Assembly (NCBI GenBank): GCA_024236235.1
Contig: JACKKV010000003.1
Coordinates: 193,501 to 257,500, forward strand
DNA length: 64,000 nt
Direction: 5' to 3'
From: Novosphingobium sp.
GTDB lineage: Bacteria; Pseudomonadota; Alphaproteobacteria; Sphingomonadales; Sphingomonadaceae
A model generated the notes under the pieces. It had not been told where the DNA came from, did no database searches, and saw nothing but the letters and a program-made list of their open reading frames with translations. Positions 20,155 through 27,635 of the stretch are shown here, piece by piece. Position numbers and translations under genes: made by a program. The first letter of the stretch is position 1. The number at the start of each line of letters is the position of its first letter.

Positions 20155-20619
20155 TCAAGCCCCTGAACAGGACTCGCAGCGTCCGCGCAGCTCGATCACC
20201 GGCCTCACCTCGCCAAAACCGGCGGCGCGCCCCGCATCGCGTAGCGCATCGGTCAGCCGGTCATCATCCAGATGCACCGCATGGCCGCACTGGTCGCAGA
20301 TCAGAAAGATACAGTCGTGATGGCAACCGGGGTGGCTGTTGGCGAGATAGGCATTGGCGCTTTCGATGCGATTGGCCAGATTGGCGCGCACGAACAGGTC
20401 AAGGATGCGATAGATGCTGTTGGGCGCGATGCGCCGCCCGCTGCGCGCGCTGAGGCTGTCAGCGATGTCATAGGCGGAGAGCGGGCGATCCTGCCCGGCC
20501 AGCACGTCGAACACATCGGCCCGCAGCGCAGTCCACTTCTCGCCCGCCGCCGTCAGCACGCGGCGCGCGGCCAGAACCAGCTGGTCGCCCCGGTGTTCGC
20601 GGTGTTGATGCTTCGCCAC
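20155..20619 (-). CDS. Fur-family transcriptional regulator, probably Zur
   Basis: A 154-residue winged-helix metalloregulator. The DNA-binding half contains LSAYDIADSLSARSG and IAPNSIYRILDLFVRANLANRIE. The C-terminal half has the histidine-rich HPGCHHDCIFLICDQCGHAVHLD and the late CESC pair, the structural zinc CxxC pattern, best matching Zur (zinc uptake regulator). The start is a GTG, as no ATG fits before the conserved region; it follows msrA by 35 nt and may be co-transcribed with it. Distinguishing Zur from Fur needs phylogeny. Confidence 0.85.
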   Translation of the reverse strand: MAKHQHREHRGDQLVLAARRVLTAAGEKWTALRADVFDVLAGQDRPLSAYDIADSLSARSGRRIAPNSIYRILDLFVRANLANRIESANAYLANSHPGCHHDCIFLICDQCGHAVHLDDDRLTDALRDAGRAAGFGEVRPVIELRGRCESCSGA

Positions 20620-20654
20620 GGCCCGATCATAGGCGGACGCGCACCGCACGGCAA

Positions 20655-21329
20655 TCAGCCTGTCCGAAAACTCGCCCGGTAGTGATCGGGAAAAAGTGCG
20701 CCCAGCGCCTTCACCTTGGGTGCATCCCAGCGCAAAATGTATGGGTGGCGTGGATTCTTCGCCATGAAATCCTGATGATAGGCTTCCGCCGGATAGAAGG
20801 TGGCCGCAGCCTCGATCCGGGTAACGACAGGCTTGTCCCACAGTTTCGCCTGGTCGAGCTGGGCCAGATAGGCGCGCGCAACAGCCGCCTGTTCCTTGCC
20901 CAGCGGCACCAGCGCTGAGCGATATTGCGTGCCCGTGTCCGGGCCTTGCCGGTTCAGCTGGGTCGGATCGGCGCCGACCGAAAAGAAGATGCGCAGCAGC
21001 TGGTCATAACGGATGACGGCGGGATCATAAGTGATTTTCACCGCTTCGGCATGGCGCGTCTGGCCCGTGCTGACACTGGCATAAGTGGCGTTGACCCCGG
21101 TGCCGCCATGATAGCCGGAGACCGCGCTTTTCACGCCCTTCACATGGCTGAACACGCCCTCGATCCCCCAGAAGCATCCACCCGCGAAAATGGCGGTTTT
21201 GAAGCCCTTGGTCTCAGTCGCGACCCGATCCGCAACGGGTGCGCGAACCGCGCTCTCCCCGGCGGCGGCAACCTGCCCGCATGCCCCCAGCAGGAAGGCG
21301 GCGGCGGTTACTGCAACCCAGCGCCGCAT
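20655..21329 (-). CDS. msrA: Peptide-methionine (S)-S-oxide reductase, exported lipoprotein
   Basis: Repairs methionine-S-sulfoxide. 224 residues with an N-terminal lipoprotein signal (FLLGAC, Cys17). The catalytic motif GGCFWG and the segments EGVFSHVKGV, GYHGG, GQTRHAEAV and YPAEAYHQDF identify it as MsrA. Its ATG overlaps the stop of a 43-residue frame upstream, and the Zur-like gene follows, so these three are likely one transcription unit. Confidence 0.95.
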   Translation of the reverse strand: MRRWVAVTAAAFLLGACGQVAAAGESAVRAPVADRVATETKGFKTAIFAGGCFWGIEGVFSHVKGVKSAVSGYHGGTGVNATYASVSTGQTRHAEAVKITYDPAVIRYDQLLRIFFSVGADPTQLNRQGPDTGTQYRSALVPLGKEQAAVARAYLAQLDQAKLWDKPVVTRIEAAATFYPAEAYHQDFMAKNPRHPYILRWDAPKVKALGALFPDHYRASFRTG

Positions 21330-21460
21330 CAGCCGATGAATGGCGCGAGTTCGGCAATGACCCGGAACAGGGCGATCACCGCACCGGCGCCAAAGCCGAC
21401 CGCGAAGGGGCGAAGGAAATCGGGTTCAAAGATGCTCACGCTGATAATCCGGGCCTGCAT
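21329..21460 (-). CDS. 43-residue predicted small membrane protein coupled to msrA
   Basis: A short frame beginning MQARIISVSIFEPDF and containing a hydrophobic stretch FAVGFGAGAVIALFRVIA that could span the membrane once. Its TGA shares its A with the msrA ATG (TGATG), a spacing that argues it is translated. A GGGAGC stretch lies upstream but at a long distance. It resembles the tiny single-span proteins often found in alphaproteobacterial genomes; I cannot assign a function. Confidence 0.55.
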   Translation of the reverse strand: MQARIISVSIFEPDFLRPFAVGFGAGAVIALFRVIAELAPFIG

Positions 21461-21542
21461 GATTGTCTGACCGGCAAGCCTTTGCTCCCGCGTGGCTTAG
21501 CCGCGCCTGAACAGTGCAGCCGTGCGCCGTTCAGCACACGGG

Positions 21543-23132
21543 TCAGTGGCGGAAATGGCGCATCCCGGTAAAGATCATCGCCAACCCTGCCGCATCAGCA
21601 GCGGCGATCACTTCCTCGTCCCGGATCGAACCGCCGGGCTGGATCACCGCCGTCGCCCCCGCTTCCGCCGCTGCCAGCAGGCCATCGGCAAAGGGAAAGA
21701 ACGCATCCGATGCAACCGCGCTGCCCACCGCACGGGATTGTTCCCAGCCATGAGTTTGCGCGGCTTCCTCTGCCTTTGCGGCGGCAATACGCGACGAATC
21801 GCGCCGGTTCATCTGGCCCGCGCCAATCCCCGCCGTCGCCCCGTACCGCGCATAGACGATGGCGTTCGACTTGACATGCTTGGCCACGGTCCAGGCGAAC
21901 AGGCAATCCTTCAGTTCCTGCTCGCTCGGCTGGCGCTTGCTCACCACTTTCAGATCCTGCGGGTCGATATGGCCATTGTCGCGATCCTGCACCAGCACGC
22001 CGCCCGCGATGACGGTGGCGGTCAGCCCCGCACGGCGCGGATCGGGCAATTGATCGACCAGCAGCAGGCGCAGGTTCTTCTTGGCGGAAAAAGCGGCAAT
22101 CGCGGCCTCGTCCGCACCGGGGGCGATCACCACTTCGGTGAAGATTTCGCAGATCGCGGCGGCGGTGGGGCCGTCCAGCGGAACATTGGTGGCGACGATG
22201 CCGCCGAAGGCCGATACCGAATCGCACGCCAGCGCCTCGTGCCATGCTTCAACCAGGCTGGCGCGCTGCGCGACGCCGCAGGGGTTCGCATGTTTGACGA
22301 TCACCACCACCGGATCCTGTCCGGCGAATTCAGCCGCCAGTTCCAGCGCGGCATTGGCATCGTTGTAATTATTGTAGGACAGTTCCTTGCCCTGCAGCTG
22401 GCGGGCCTGCGCAATTCCCGCGCCGAACGGGCCGCCCGCAGTGTAGAGCGCCGCCTGCTGATGCGGGTTTTCGCCATAGCGCAGCGTCGTCACCAGATTG
22501 CTGGTCATGGTGCGCCGCGCCGGGAATTTTTCCGGCTGGTCAACAGTGGTGAACCAGCGGGCGATCATCGCATCATAAGCGGCGGTCGCGCCGAATGCCT
22601 TGGCCGCCATCGCCTTGCGGAAGTCGAAACCGGTCGACCCGTCCCGGTCATCAAGCTGGGCGAGCAAGGCCGGATAATCGGCCGGATCAGTCAGAATGGT
22701 GACGAAGGCGTGATTCTTGGCCGCAGAACGTACCATCGAAGGGCCGCCAATATCGATATTCTCGATCATCTCGTCCCGATTGGCGCCGCGCTGCCAGGTC
22801 GCCTCGAACGGATAGAGATTGACGACGACCAGATCGATCGCACCGATCGCGTGAGCCTCCATCGCGGCGGCATGTTCGGGATTGTCGCGCACTGCCAGCA
22901 GGCCGCCGTGCACCTTGGGATGCAGCGTCTTGACCCGCCCGTCCATCATTTCGGGAAAGCCGGTGAGCTCCGAAACATCGCGCACCGCCAGTCCCGCATC
23001 GCGCAGCGCCCCGGCCGTGCCGCCGGTGGACACCAGTTCCACCCCGCGCCCGCTCAATGCCTGGCCCAGTTCGACCAAGCCGGTCTTGTCGGACACTGAC
23101 AGCAGCGCCCGCTTGATCACCACATCGTTCAC
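21543..23132 (-). CDS. purH: AICAR transformylase/IMP cyclohydrolase
   Basis: Catalyses the last two steps of IMP synthesis. 529 residues: N-terminal IMP cyclohydrolase (MGS-like fold, [32 protein letters not shown]) and C-terminal AICAR transformylase with the KHANPCGVA and [11 protein letters not shown] motifs. Eight bases follow its start before the heparinase-like gene ends, so it is the distal gene of an rpe-heparinase-purH operon. Confidence 0.98.
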   Translation of the reverse strand: MNDVVIKRALLSVSDKTGLVELGQALSGRGVELVSTGGTAGALRDAGLAVRDVSELTGFPEMMDGRVKTLHPKVHGGLLAVRDNPEHAAAMEAHAIGAIDLVVVNLYPFEATWQRGANRDEMIENIDIGGPSMVRSAAKNHAFVTILTDPADYPALLAQLDDRDGSTGFDFRKAMAAKAFGATAAYDAMIARWFTTVDQPEKFPARRTMTSNLVTTLRYGENPHQQAALYTAGGPFGAGIAQARQLQGKELSYNNYNDANAALELAAEFAGQDPVVVIVKHANPCGVAQRASLVEAWHEALACDSVSAFGGIVATNVPLDGPTAAAICEIFTEVVIAPGADEAAIAAFSAKKNLRLLLVDQLPDPRRAGLTATVIAGGVLVQDRDNGHIDPQDLKVVSKRQPSEQELKDCLFAWTVAKHVKSNAIVYARYGATAGIGAGQMNRRDSSRIAAAKAEEAAQTHGWEQSRAVGSAVASDAFFPFADGLLAAAEAGATAVIQPGGSIRDEEVIAAADAAGLAMIFTGMRHFRH

Positions 23133-23140
23133 TTTGCGAA

Positions 23141-25033
23141 TTACCCCATTTTCTTGAGCAGCCAGGAGAATGTCCCCCCGCCGCGCGAGATCATGCCCGC
23201 GATCACCAATTGCTGAATCGGGTGCGGCTTGCCGCTGCCGTCAGACCACATGCTTTCATCAATCGCAAGCTCGACGCCCTCGGCCCCGCCCGCACCCGTC
23301 ACGAATTGCCAATAGCTGCCATCGGGCAGGGCAAGCCCCGCGCCCTTGCGATTGTCTGAAAGGCCGATCTCGATGCCCGGCCCGATATGAAAGCGGATGG
23401 CAAAGCCTACCTTGCCGCGCTTGCCGCGCCGCCCGGCAGGAACCAGCACATCTTCCCCGCGCAGTTCGCTGCCATCGTCGCGCAGGATCAGGATGCGGCG
23501 ATGGATCAGGCCAAAACGGCTGGCATAACCATCATGGCTGGCTTCGAGGCGCGTCGCGCCTGCGCCATCAAGGTCGAGCGAGCGCCGGTCAACCTCCACC
23601 TCACCAACCCCGCCACCCAGCTTGCCATTGATAAGCACGGCAGTGGAATTGGCATCGTCAAGCACCAGCGTGGAATGCGCCGCAGTGGCGCGCAGCCCCT
23701 GTTCGATCCGCACCGGGATCAGCCCTCCGGCAAAGGCAGCGCCGCCGCAATTGACGATCAGGCGCTGTTCGCCATGCGACATTTCGAAGGCCAGCGTCGA
23801 GGCGCAGCCGGACCGCGCATGGCGCGCCAGCGGCGGCGGGGCGGCGTCGAACTGCAACAGGGTCTTGCCCGCCGCCACGCGTTGATAACCCCATTGGCGC
23901 ACGTCGCGCAGCGGGCGGGTGCGCACCCCGCTCGCCTCCACCAGCGCAGCAATGCGATGCGCCTTGACCGCACCGGCGCCTTGCCAGTTGCCCAGCGAGC
24001 CATCGCCATGCAGCAGTGCGAGCAGCGGCGGAACCAGCAGCCCCTTCATCGTGTCCAGCGCCTGCGGCGGATCGCGCCGGGTCGCGCGATAGCAGGCTTC
24101 GACCTGCAGCAGCAGCGCGATCGCTTCCATCTGGTCAAGCGGGCTGCGCGACAGCACGCCGCCATCATCACCCACCAGTTCGCCAAGCGCGCGAATCAGC
24201 CCGGCTTCACCAAACAGGCGGCGCGCCTTGCCATCCGGCAGCAGCAGGCCCGCAGCGGTAATCGCGCACCAGCCGGCGACTTCGGCCAGCCGGTCTTCCG
24301 CGCGCGCGACATTGCGGTCAAGCCAGCGCGCCGTTTCGCTTACCGCCTGCAGGACGGTTCCGCGCAAGGCCTTGTCCTGCCCTGACAGGATCATCGGCGC
24401 ATGCACCAGCCAGCCCAGCAGGCGATGCCCGGCATGGCCCACTTTCCAGGCCGGACCCTTGCCGGGGCGGGGATTGGCCGCGAGCCAGGCCGACAGCACC
24501 CGTTCCGCACTGGCAATACATTGTTCGCGCGGGGCCGAGGCAGCCAGATCGGCCAGCCAGGTAAAACCGTGCACCGTGCGCTCGAAAGGCTGAGTGAGCT
24601 TGGCGCTGGGCGAAAAATCCATCTGTCCGATCGGCGCCTTGACTCCGTGCACCAGAAAATGGCCCGCACGCAGGGCAACGCCCGCCACCCGATCACCCCT
24701 GAGCGGGCAATCCACAGTCGCCAGCAGGCGCGGCCTGGGCGGCTTGCGAAAGGGAGCGGTCATGGTGCTGCCGGGCACACCCAGCCGGTAAGCCAGTACC
24801 ATCAGCCGCTCGCCCGCGCTCATCGCCGGCGCGGTGAAATCGGACAGGGCCAGTGCGCGGCCCGGTTCGATCAGCGTGCCCGCCGGTTCTGCGGCATTGT
24901 CCTTTGCGGCGATGTTGGGTTCGCTCTTGCCTGAAAGGGGGATCGCCATCGCTTCCTCCGCACCCGCACCGGTTTCAGCCTGCCCTGCCAAAACGGCGAA
25001 TGCCAATTGCCCCTGACTCGCCGCTTCGCTCAC
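23141..25033 (-). CDS. Heparinase II/III-family protein
   Basis: A 630-residue protein with an alpha/alpha toroid first half and a beta-sandwich second half, the layout of heparinase II/III polysaccharide lyases. Recognisable segments are [37 protein letters not shown], a [21 protein letters not shown] region and [17 protein letters not shown]. No signal peptide is evident. GTG at 25033 follows the rpe stop by 2 nt. A homologue in the same place, next to purH, is common in alphaproteobacteria, suggesting a conserved housekeeping role, perhaps in polymer turnover, rather than heparin degradation. Confidence 0.82.
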   Translation of the reverse strand: MSEAASQGQLAFAVLAGQAETGAGAEEAMAIPLSGKSEPNIAAKDNAAEPAGTLIEPGRALALSDFTAPAMSAGERLMVLAYRLGVPGSTMTAPFRKPPRPRLLATVDCPLRGDRVAGVALRAGHFLVHGVKAPIGQMDFSPSAKLTQPFERTVHGFTWLADLAASAPREQCIASAERVLSAWLAANPRPGKGPAWKVGHAGHRLLGWLVHAPMILSGQDKALRGTVLQAVSETARWLDRNVARAEDRLAEVAGWCAITAAGLLLPDGKARRLFGEAGLIRALGELVGDDGGVLSRSPLDQMEAIALLLQVEACYRATRRDPPQALDTMKGLLVPPLLALLHGDGSLGNWQGAGAVKAHRIAALVEASGVRTRPLRDVRQWGYQRVAAGKTLLQFDAAPPPLARHARSGCASTLAFEMSHGEQRLIVNCGGAAFAGGLIPVRIEQGLRATAAHSTLVLDDANSTAVLINGKLGGGVGEVEVDRRSLDLDGAGATRLEASHDGYASRFGLIHRRILILRDDGSELRGEDVLVPAGRRGKRGKVGFAIRFHIGPGIEIGLSDNRKGAGLALPDGSYWQFVTGAGGAEGVELAIDESMWSDGSGKPHPIQQLVIAGMISRGGGTFSWLLKKMG

Positions 25034-25035
25034 TC

Positions 25036-25698
25036 TCAATCCCCCTTGAGCGCGGCGATATTGGCGGCATAGCATTCCGGCCCGCCCTTGAAGGTGGCGG
25101 AACCGGCGACCAGCACATCAGCGCCGGCATCGACGCATTGGCGCGCCGTCTGGGCGTTGACCCCGCCATCCACTTCGAGATGGACCTGAAGCCCGGCCTT
25201 GTCGATCTGCTTGCGGATCGCCTCGATCTTGCGCAGCTGGCTGGCAATGAAGCTTTGCCCCCCGAACCCGGGATTGACGCTCATCACCAGGACCAGATCG
25301 ATCTCTTCCAGCAGGTAATCCAGCATCTTGGCCGGGGTTGCGGGGTTGAGCGAGATGCCCGCCTTCTTGCCCAGCGCGCGGATCGCCTGCACGGTGCGGT
25401 GAACATGCGGCCCTGCCTCGGGATGGACGGTGATGATATCCGCGCCCGCCGCGGCAAAGGCTTCGAGATAGGCGTCCACCGGCGAAATCATCAGATGGAC
25501 GTCGAAACACTTGGCCGTATGCGGACGCAGCGCCTTCACCACATCGGGCCCGATGGTGATATTAGGCACGAAATGCCCGTCCATCACGTCGATATGGACC
25601 CAGTCCGCCCCGGCCGCGTCAATCGCACGCACCTCCTCTCCCAGGCGCGCGAAATCGGCGGAGAGGATCGAGGGCGAAATGAGCGGGGGAGATGCCAT
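25036..25698 (-). CDS. rpe: Ribulose-phosphate 3-epimerase
   Basis: Interconverts ribulose-5-phosphate and xylulose-5-phosphate in the pentose-phosphate and Calvin routes. 220 residues, TIM barrel. [44 protein letters not shown] and [10 protein letters not shown] are in the expected order with the metal-binding His and Asp residues. It is the first gene of a minus-strand operon with the heparinase-like gene and purH and is divergent from the lasso-peptide cluster. Confidence 0.97.
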   Translation of the reverse strand: MASPPLISPSILSADFARLGEEVRAIDAAGADWVHIDVMDGHFVPNITIGPDVVKALRPHTAKCFDVHLMISPVDAYLEAFAAAGADIITVHPEAGPHVHRTVQAIRALGKKAGISLNPATPAKMLDYLLEEIDLVLVMSVNPGFGGQSFIASQLRKIEAIRKQIDKAGLQVHLEVDGGVNAQTARQCVDAGADVLVAGSATFKGGPECYAANIAALKGD

Positions 25699-25725
25699 AC
25701 TGGCTCAGGGCAGTAATCCACCAGT

Positions 25726-25741
25726 GCTTGTGGTCACAAGC
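25726..25741. promoter_or_regulatory. Inverted repeat in the divergent region ahead of the lasso-peptide cluster
   Basis: GCTTGTG-GT-CACAAGC is a 7-bp perfect inverted repeat with a 2-nt spacer, lying 85 nt from rpe's side to the kinase start in the 114-nt divergent region. Size and position fit an operator for a dimeric regulator of the cluster, of rpe, or both. No regulator gene is adjacent. Confidence 0.4.
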
Positions 25742-25812
25742 GGAAAGCGGCGCTTTTTCCACACAAGATGTCGTTATTGCCCCTAATTCGCCCCAAGGAT
25801 ACATTCAGCGCC

Positions 25813-26676
25813 ATGACCTCCGCCGCCGCGACCTTGCCCGATGCGCCCGAAACGCTGGCCCGCGCCAGAATAATCTGCGCCACCAGGCTGCCTGCCGGAT
25901 GCGGGATCGACGAACTGGACGAAGGGCGGATGTCCTTCGATGGCACACGCTTTCTGCTGCGCGAACGGGGTTTTTCCATCTGCTACACACAGGCGGAGGG
26001 GCTTTATGCGCAGCTTGACGATCCGGGCCAGCGCGGACGGATGGAACTGTTCCTCGATGGATCGGTTCATGCGGCGATCGCCAGTCTTGCCGGGCTCTAT
26101 CCGCTGCACGCCTCTGCCGTCACGCTGAACGGGCACGTGATCGCCTTCACCGGCCCGGCGGGCGCAGGCAAATCGACGCTTTGTGCGGCGCTTGCCCGGC
26201 GCGGCCTGCCATTCTATGCGGATGATACGCTGGTCATCGATCCCGCGCGCGCGGCGCTTGCCTGTCTGCCCGGGCACAAACGACTGAAGCTGTGGCCCGA
26301 AGGACTCGCACTGGCCGGGCTTCAGGGGGAAGAGCTGGTTGCCCCCGATTACCCCAAATATTTCGCGCAAGCCCCTGTCCACGCGCAACCCGCCATGCTG
26401 CCGCTGGGCGCGCTGGTGTTCCTGGAGGAGGGGTCACAGTTTTCATTCGCCCCGATCGGCGGGGCGCAACGCTTTGCCCGGCTCAATGACGATCATTACA
26501 CCGCAATGTTGCGCAATCGCGCCGGGCGGCCCGATGCGGGCGCGCTGTTTGCCCGGCAGGCCATGCTGGCGCGCGCCATTCCCATGTTCCGCCTTGCCCG
26601 CCCGCGCGATCCGGCGCAATTTGAAACGATGCTGGACCAAACCATCCTCGCGCTCGACGGGATCGCAAGGGCATGA
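25813..26676 (+). CDS. HprK-like kinase of the lasso-peptide cluster
   Basis: A 287-residue P-loop kinase related to HPr kinase/phosphorylase. Evidence: LYPLHASAVTLNGH followed by the Walker A motif GPAGAGKST (114-122) and YADDTLVID with the paired Asp137/Asp138 at the catalytic position. In paeninodin-type lasso clusters such kinases phosphorylate the C-terminal serine of the precursor; here the precursor at 27433 also ends in Ser. It is the first gene of the cluster, with AAGGA 11 nt before this ATG; an ATG at 25768 is an alternative. An ATGA overlap joins it to B1. Role inferred from family and context. Confidence 0.85.
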   Translation: MTSAAATLPDAPETLARARIICATRLPAGCGIDELDEGRMSFDGTRFLLRERGFSICYTQAEGLYAQLDDPGQRGRMELFLDGSVHAAIASLAGLYPLHASAVTLNGHVIAFTGPAGAGKSTLCAALARRGLPFYADDTLVIDPARAALACLPGHKRLKLWPEGLALAGLQGEELVAPDYPKYFAQAPVHAQPAMLPLGALVFLEEGSQFSFAPIGGAQRFARLNDDHYTAMLRNRAGRPDAGALFARQAMLARAIPMFRLARPRDPAQFETMLDQTILALDGIARA

Positions 26677-26939
26677 GTGCGATCGTCAAGGCTGCGGATC
26701 GCTTCGTCGAAACCGAAATCGACGGCGAAATCGTGCTGATGCGGCTTGCCGATGGCGATTTCTATTCGCTGAGGGACAGCGGACACGCCATCTGGCAGGC
26801 GATTGACGGACTACGCGACCGGGACGCGCTGCTGGCCGCACTGGCCGCCGATTACGAAGCGCCGCGCGCGCAACTGGCCACTGATCTGGACGCCTTTCTG
26901 GCCGATCTGCGCGATGCAGGCCTGCTTGCCCGCGGCTGA
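26673..26939 (+). CDS. Lasso-peptide B1 protein (PqqD-like leader-binding domain)
   Basis: An 88-residue RiPP recognition element of the PqqD family. The fold pattern is visible: strands around FVETEIDGEIVLMRLADGDFYSL, then helices ending DLRDAGLLA. It binds the precursor leader and presents it to the B2 protease. It starts in an ATGA overlap with the kinase and runs 26 nt into the B2 gene, so the B1 and B2 subunits are probably made in fixed ratio. No pqq genes are nearby, so a PQQ role is unlikely. Confidence 0.88.
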   Translation: MSAIVKAADRFVETEIDGEIVLMRLADGDFYSLRDSGHAIWQAIDGLRDRDALLAALAADYEAPRAQLATDLDAFLADLRDAGLLARG

Positions 26940-27354
26940 TCGCTGGCGGATGCGCCGCCGCACCGGCGCCGCGATGGCGCTGCTGGGCGCGGCGCGGCTG
27001 GCGGTGGCGCTGGTGCCGTTCCGCCTGTGGCGCGGATCGCTGGGGCTGGCCACAGACCGGCTGCCCGGGACGGACGAGCGAACAGAGGCGGTGCGGCTTG
27101 CCCGCCATGTCGAACGCGCTGCAATGCGCCTGCCCTTTGCCACCAGATGCCTGCCTCGGGCCATGGCGCTGAGCTGGCTGCTGCGCCGGGCGGGCGTGGC
27201 TCATGCCCTCATTTTCGCGGTGCGCCCTGCGGAAATGCGCGCAGATGGAGATGCCCTCCATGCCTGGGTGGAGGTGGCGGGAAAGCGCATTCTGGGCGAC
27301 CTGCCGGGGCCGTGGCATGTAACCTTGCGGCTGGGCGATGCGGCGCGCAATTGA
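26914..27354 (+). CDS. Lasso-peptide B2 leader protease (transglutaminase-like)
   Basis: A 146-residue cysteine protease of the lasso B2 family, which cuts the leader from the precursor. The Cys-His-Asp arrangement is Cys79 (RCLPRAMALSWLLRRAG), His116 (HAWVEVAG) and Asp129 (GDLPG). The start at 26914 was chosen because the early PAADRW segment is usual for B2 proteins and is lost if the ATG at 26950 is used. The gene is 78 nt upstream of the precursor gene. Confidence 0.88.
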   Translation: MQACLPAADRWRMRRRTGAAMALLGAARLAVALVPFRLWRGSLGLATDRLPGTDERTEAVRLARHVERAAMRLPFATRCLPRAMALSWLLRRAGVAHALIFAVRPAEMRADGDALHAWVEVAGKRILGDLPGPWHVTLRLGDAARN

Positions 27355-27432
27355 ATCCGATTGGAAATGCGCCTATTGTGCCTCGGCAACTGGCGTGGAC
27401 AAGCGGCAATGCCCGGCCTGAGGATTGAGATG

Positions 27433-27594
27433 ATGACTCGCAACGAGATCAAGGACAAGCGCTGGACCCGGCCTGAACTGACGCGGCTTGGCACCATGCG
27501 CGAGGTCGCTGGCGGCACCCGTGTCGGCAATGAAGGTAACGACAAATGCACCGGAGGGAACTCTGGCAATAATCCACTCTGTCCAGCTTCCTGA
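27433..27594 (+). CDS. Lasso-peptide precursor (A)
   Basis: A 53-residue ribosomal precursor. The leader (residues about 1-25) has the recognition pattern WxxPxLxxLG: Trp11, Pro14, Leu16, Gly20. The likely core is residues 26-53, starting AGGTRVGNE: an amide between Ala26 and the Glu34 side chain gives a 9-residue ring. Gly27 or Gly28 as first residue (8- or 7-residue rings to the same Glu) cannot be excluded. The tail carries Cys39 and Cys50, which could form a disulfide, is rich in Gly/Asn, and ends PLCPAS with a C-terminal Ser. GAGGATTGAG precedes two adjacent ATGs (27430 and 27433). Confidence 0.82.
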   Translation: MTRNEIKDKRWTRPELTRLGTMREVAGGTRVGNEGNDKCTGGNSGNNPLCPAS

Positions 27595-27635
27595 TTGGCG
27601 GCTTTCCGACAGGGTCCTCCGGTTGAGGACAGCTC

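Noticed and set aside
21522..23099. Long plus-strand open frame across purH
   Set aside because: Antisense shadow of purH with no recognisable motif.
26673..26939. PqqD of a PQQ biosynthesis pathway
   Set aside because: No pqqA, B, C or E genes nearby; context with B2, precursor and cyclase fits lasso B1.
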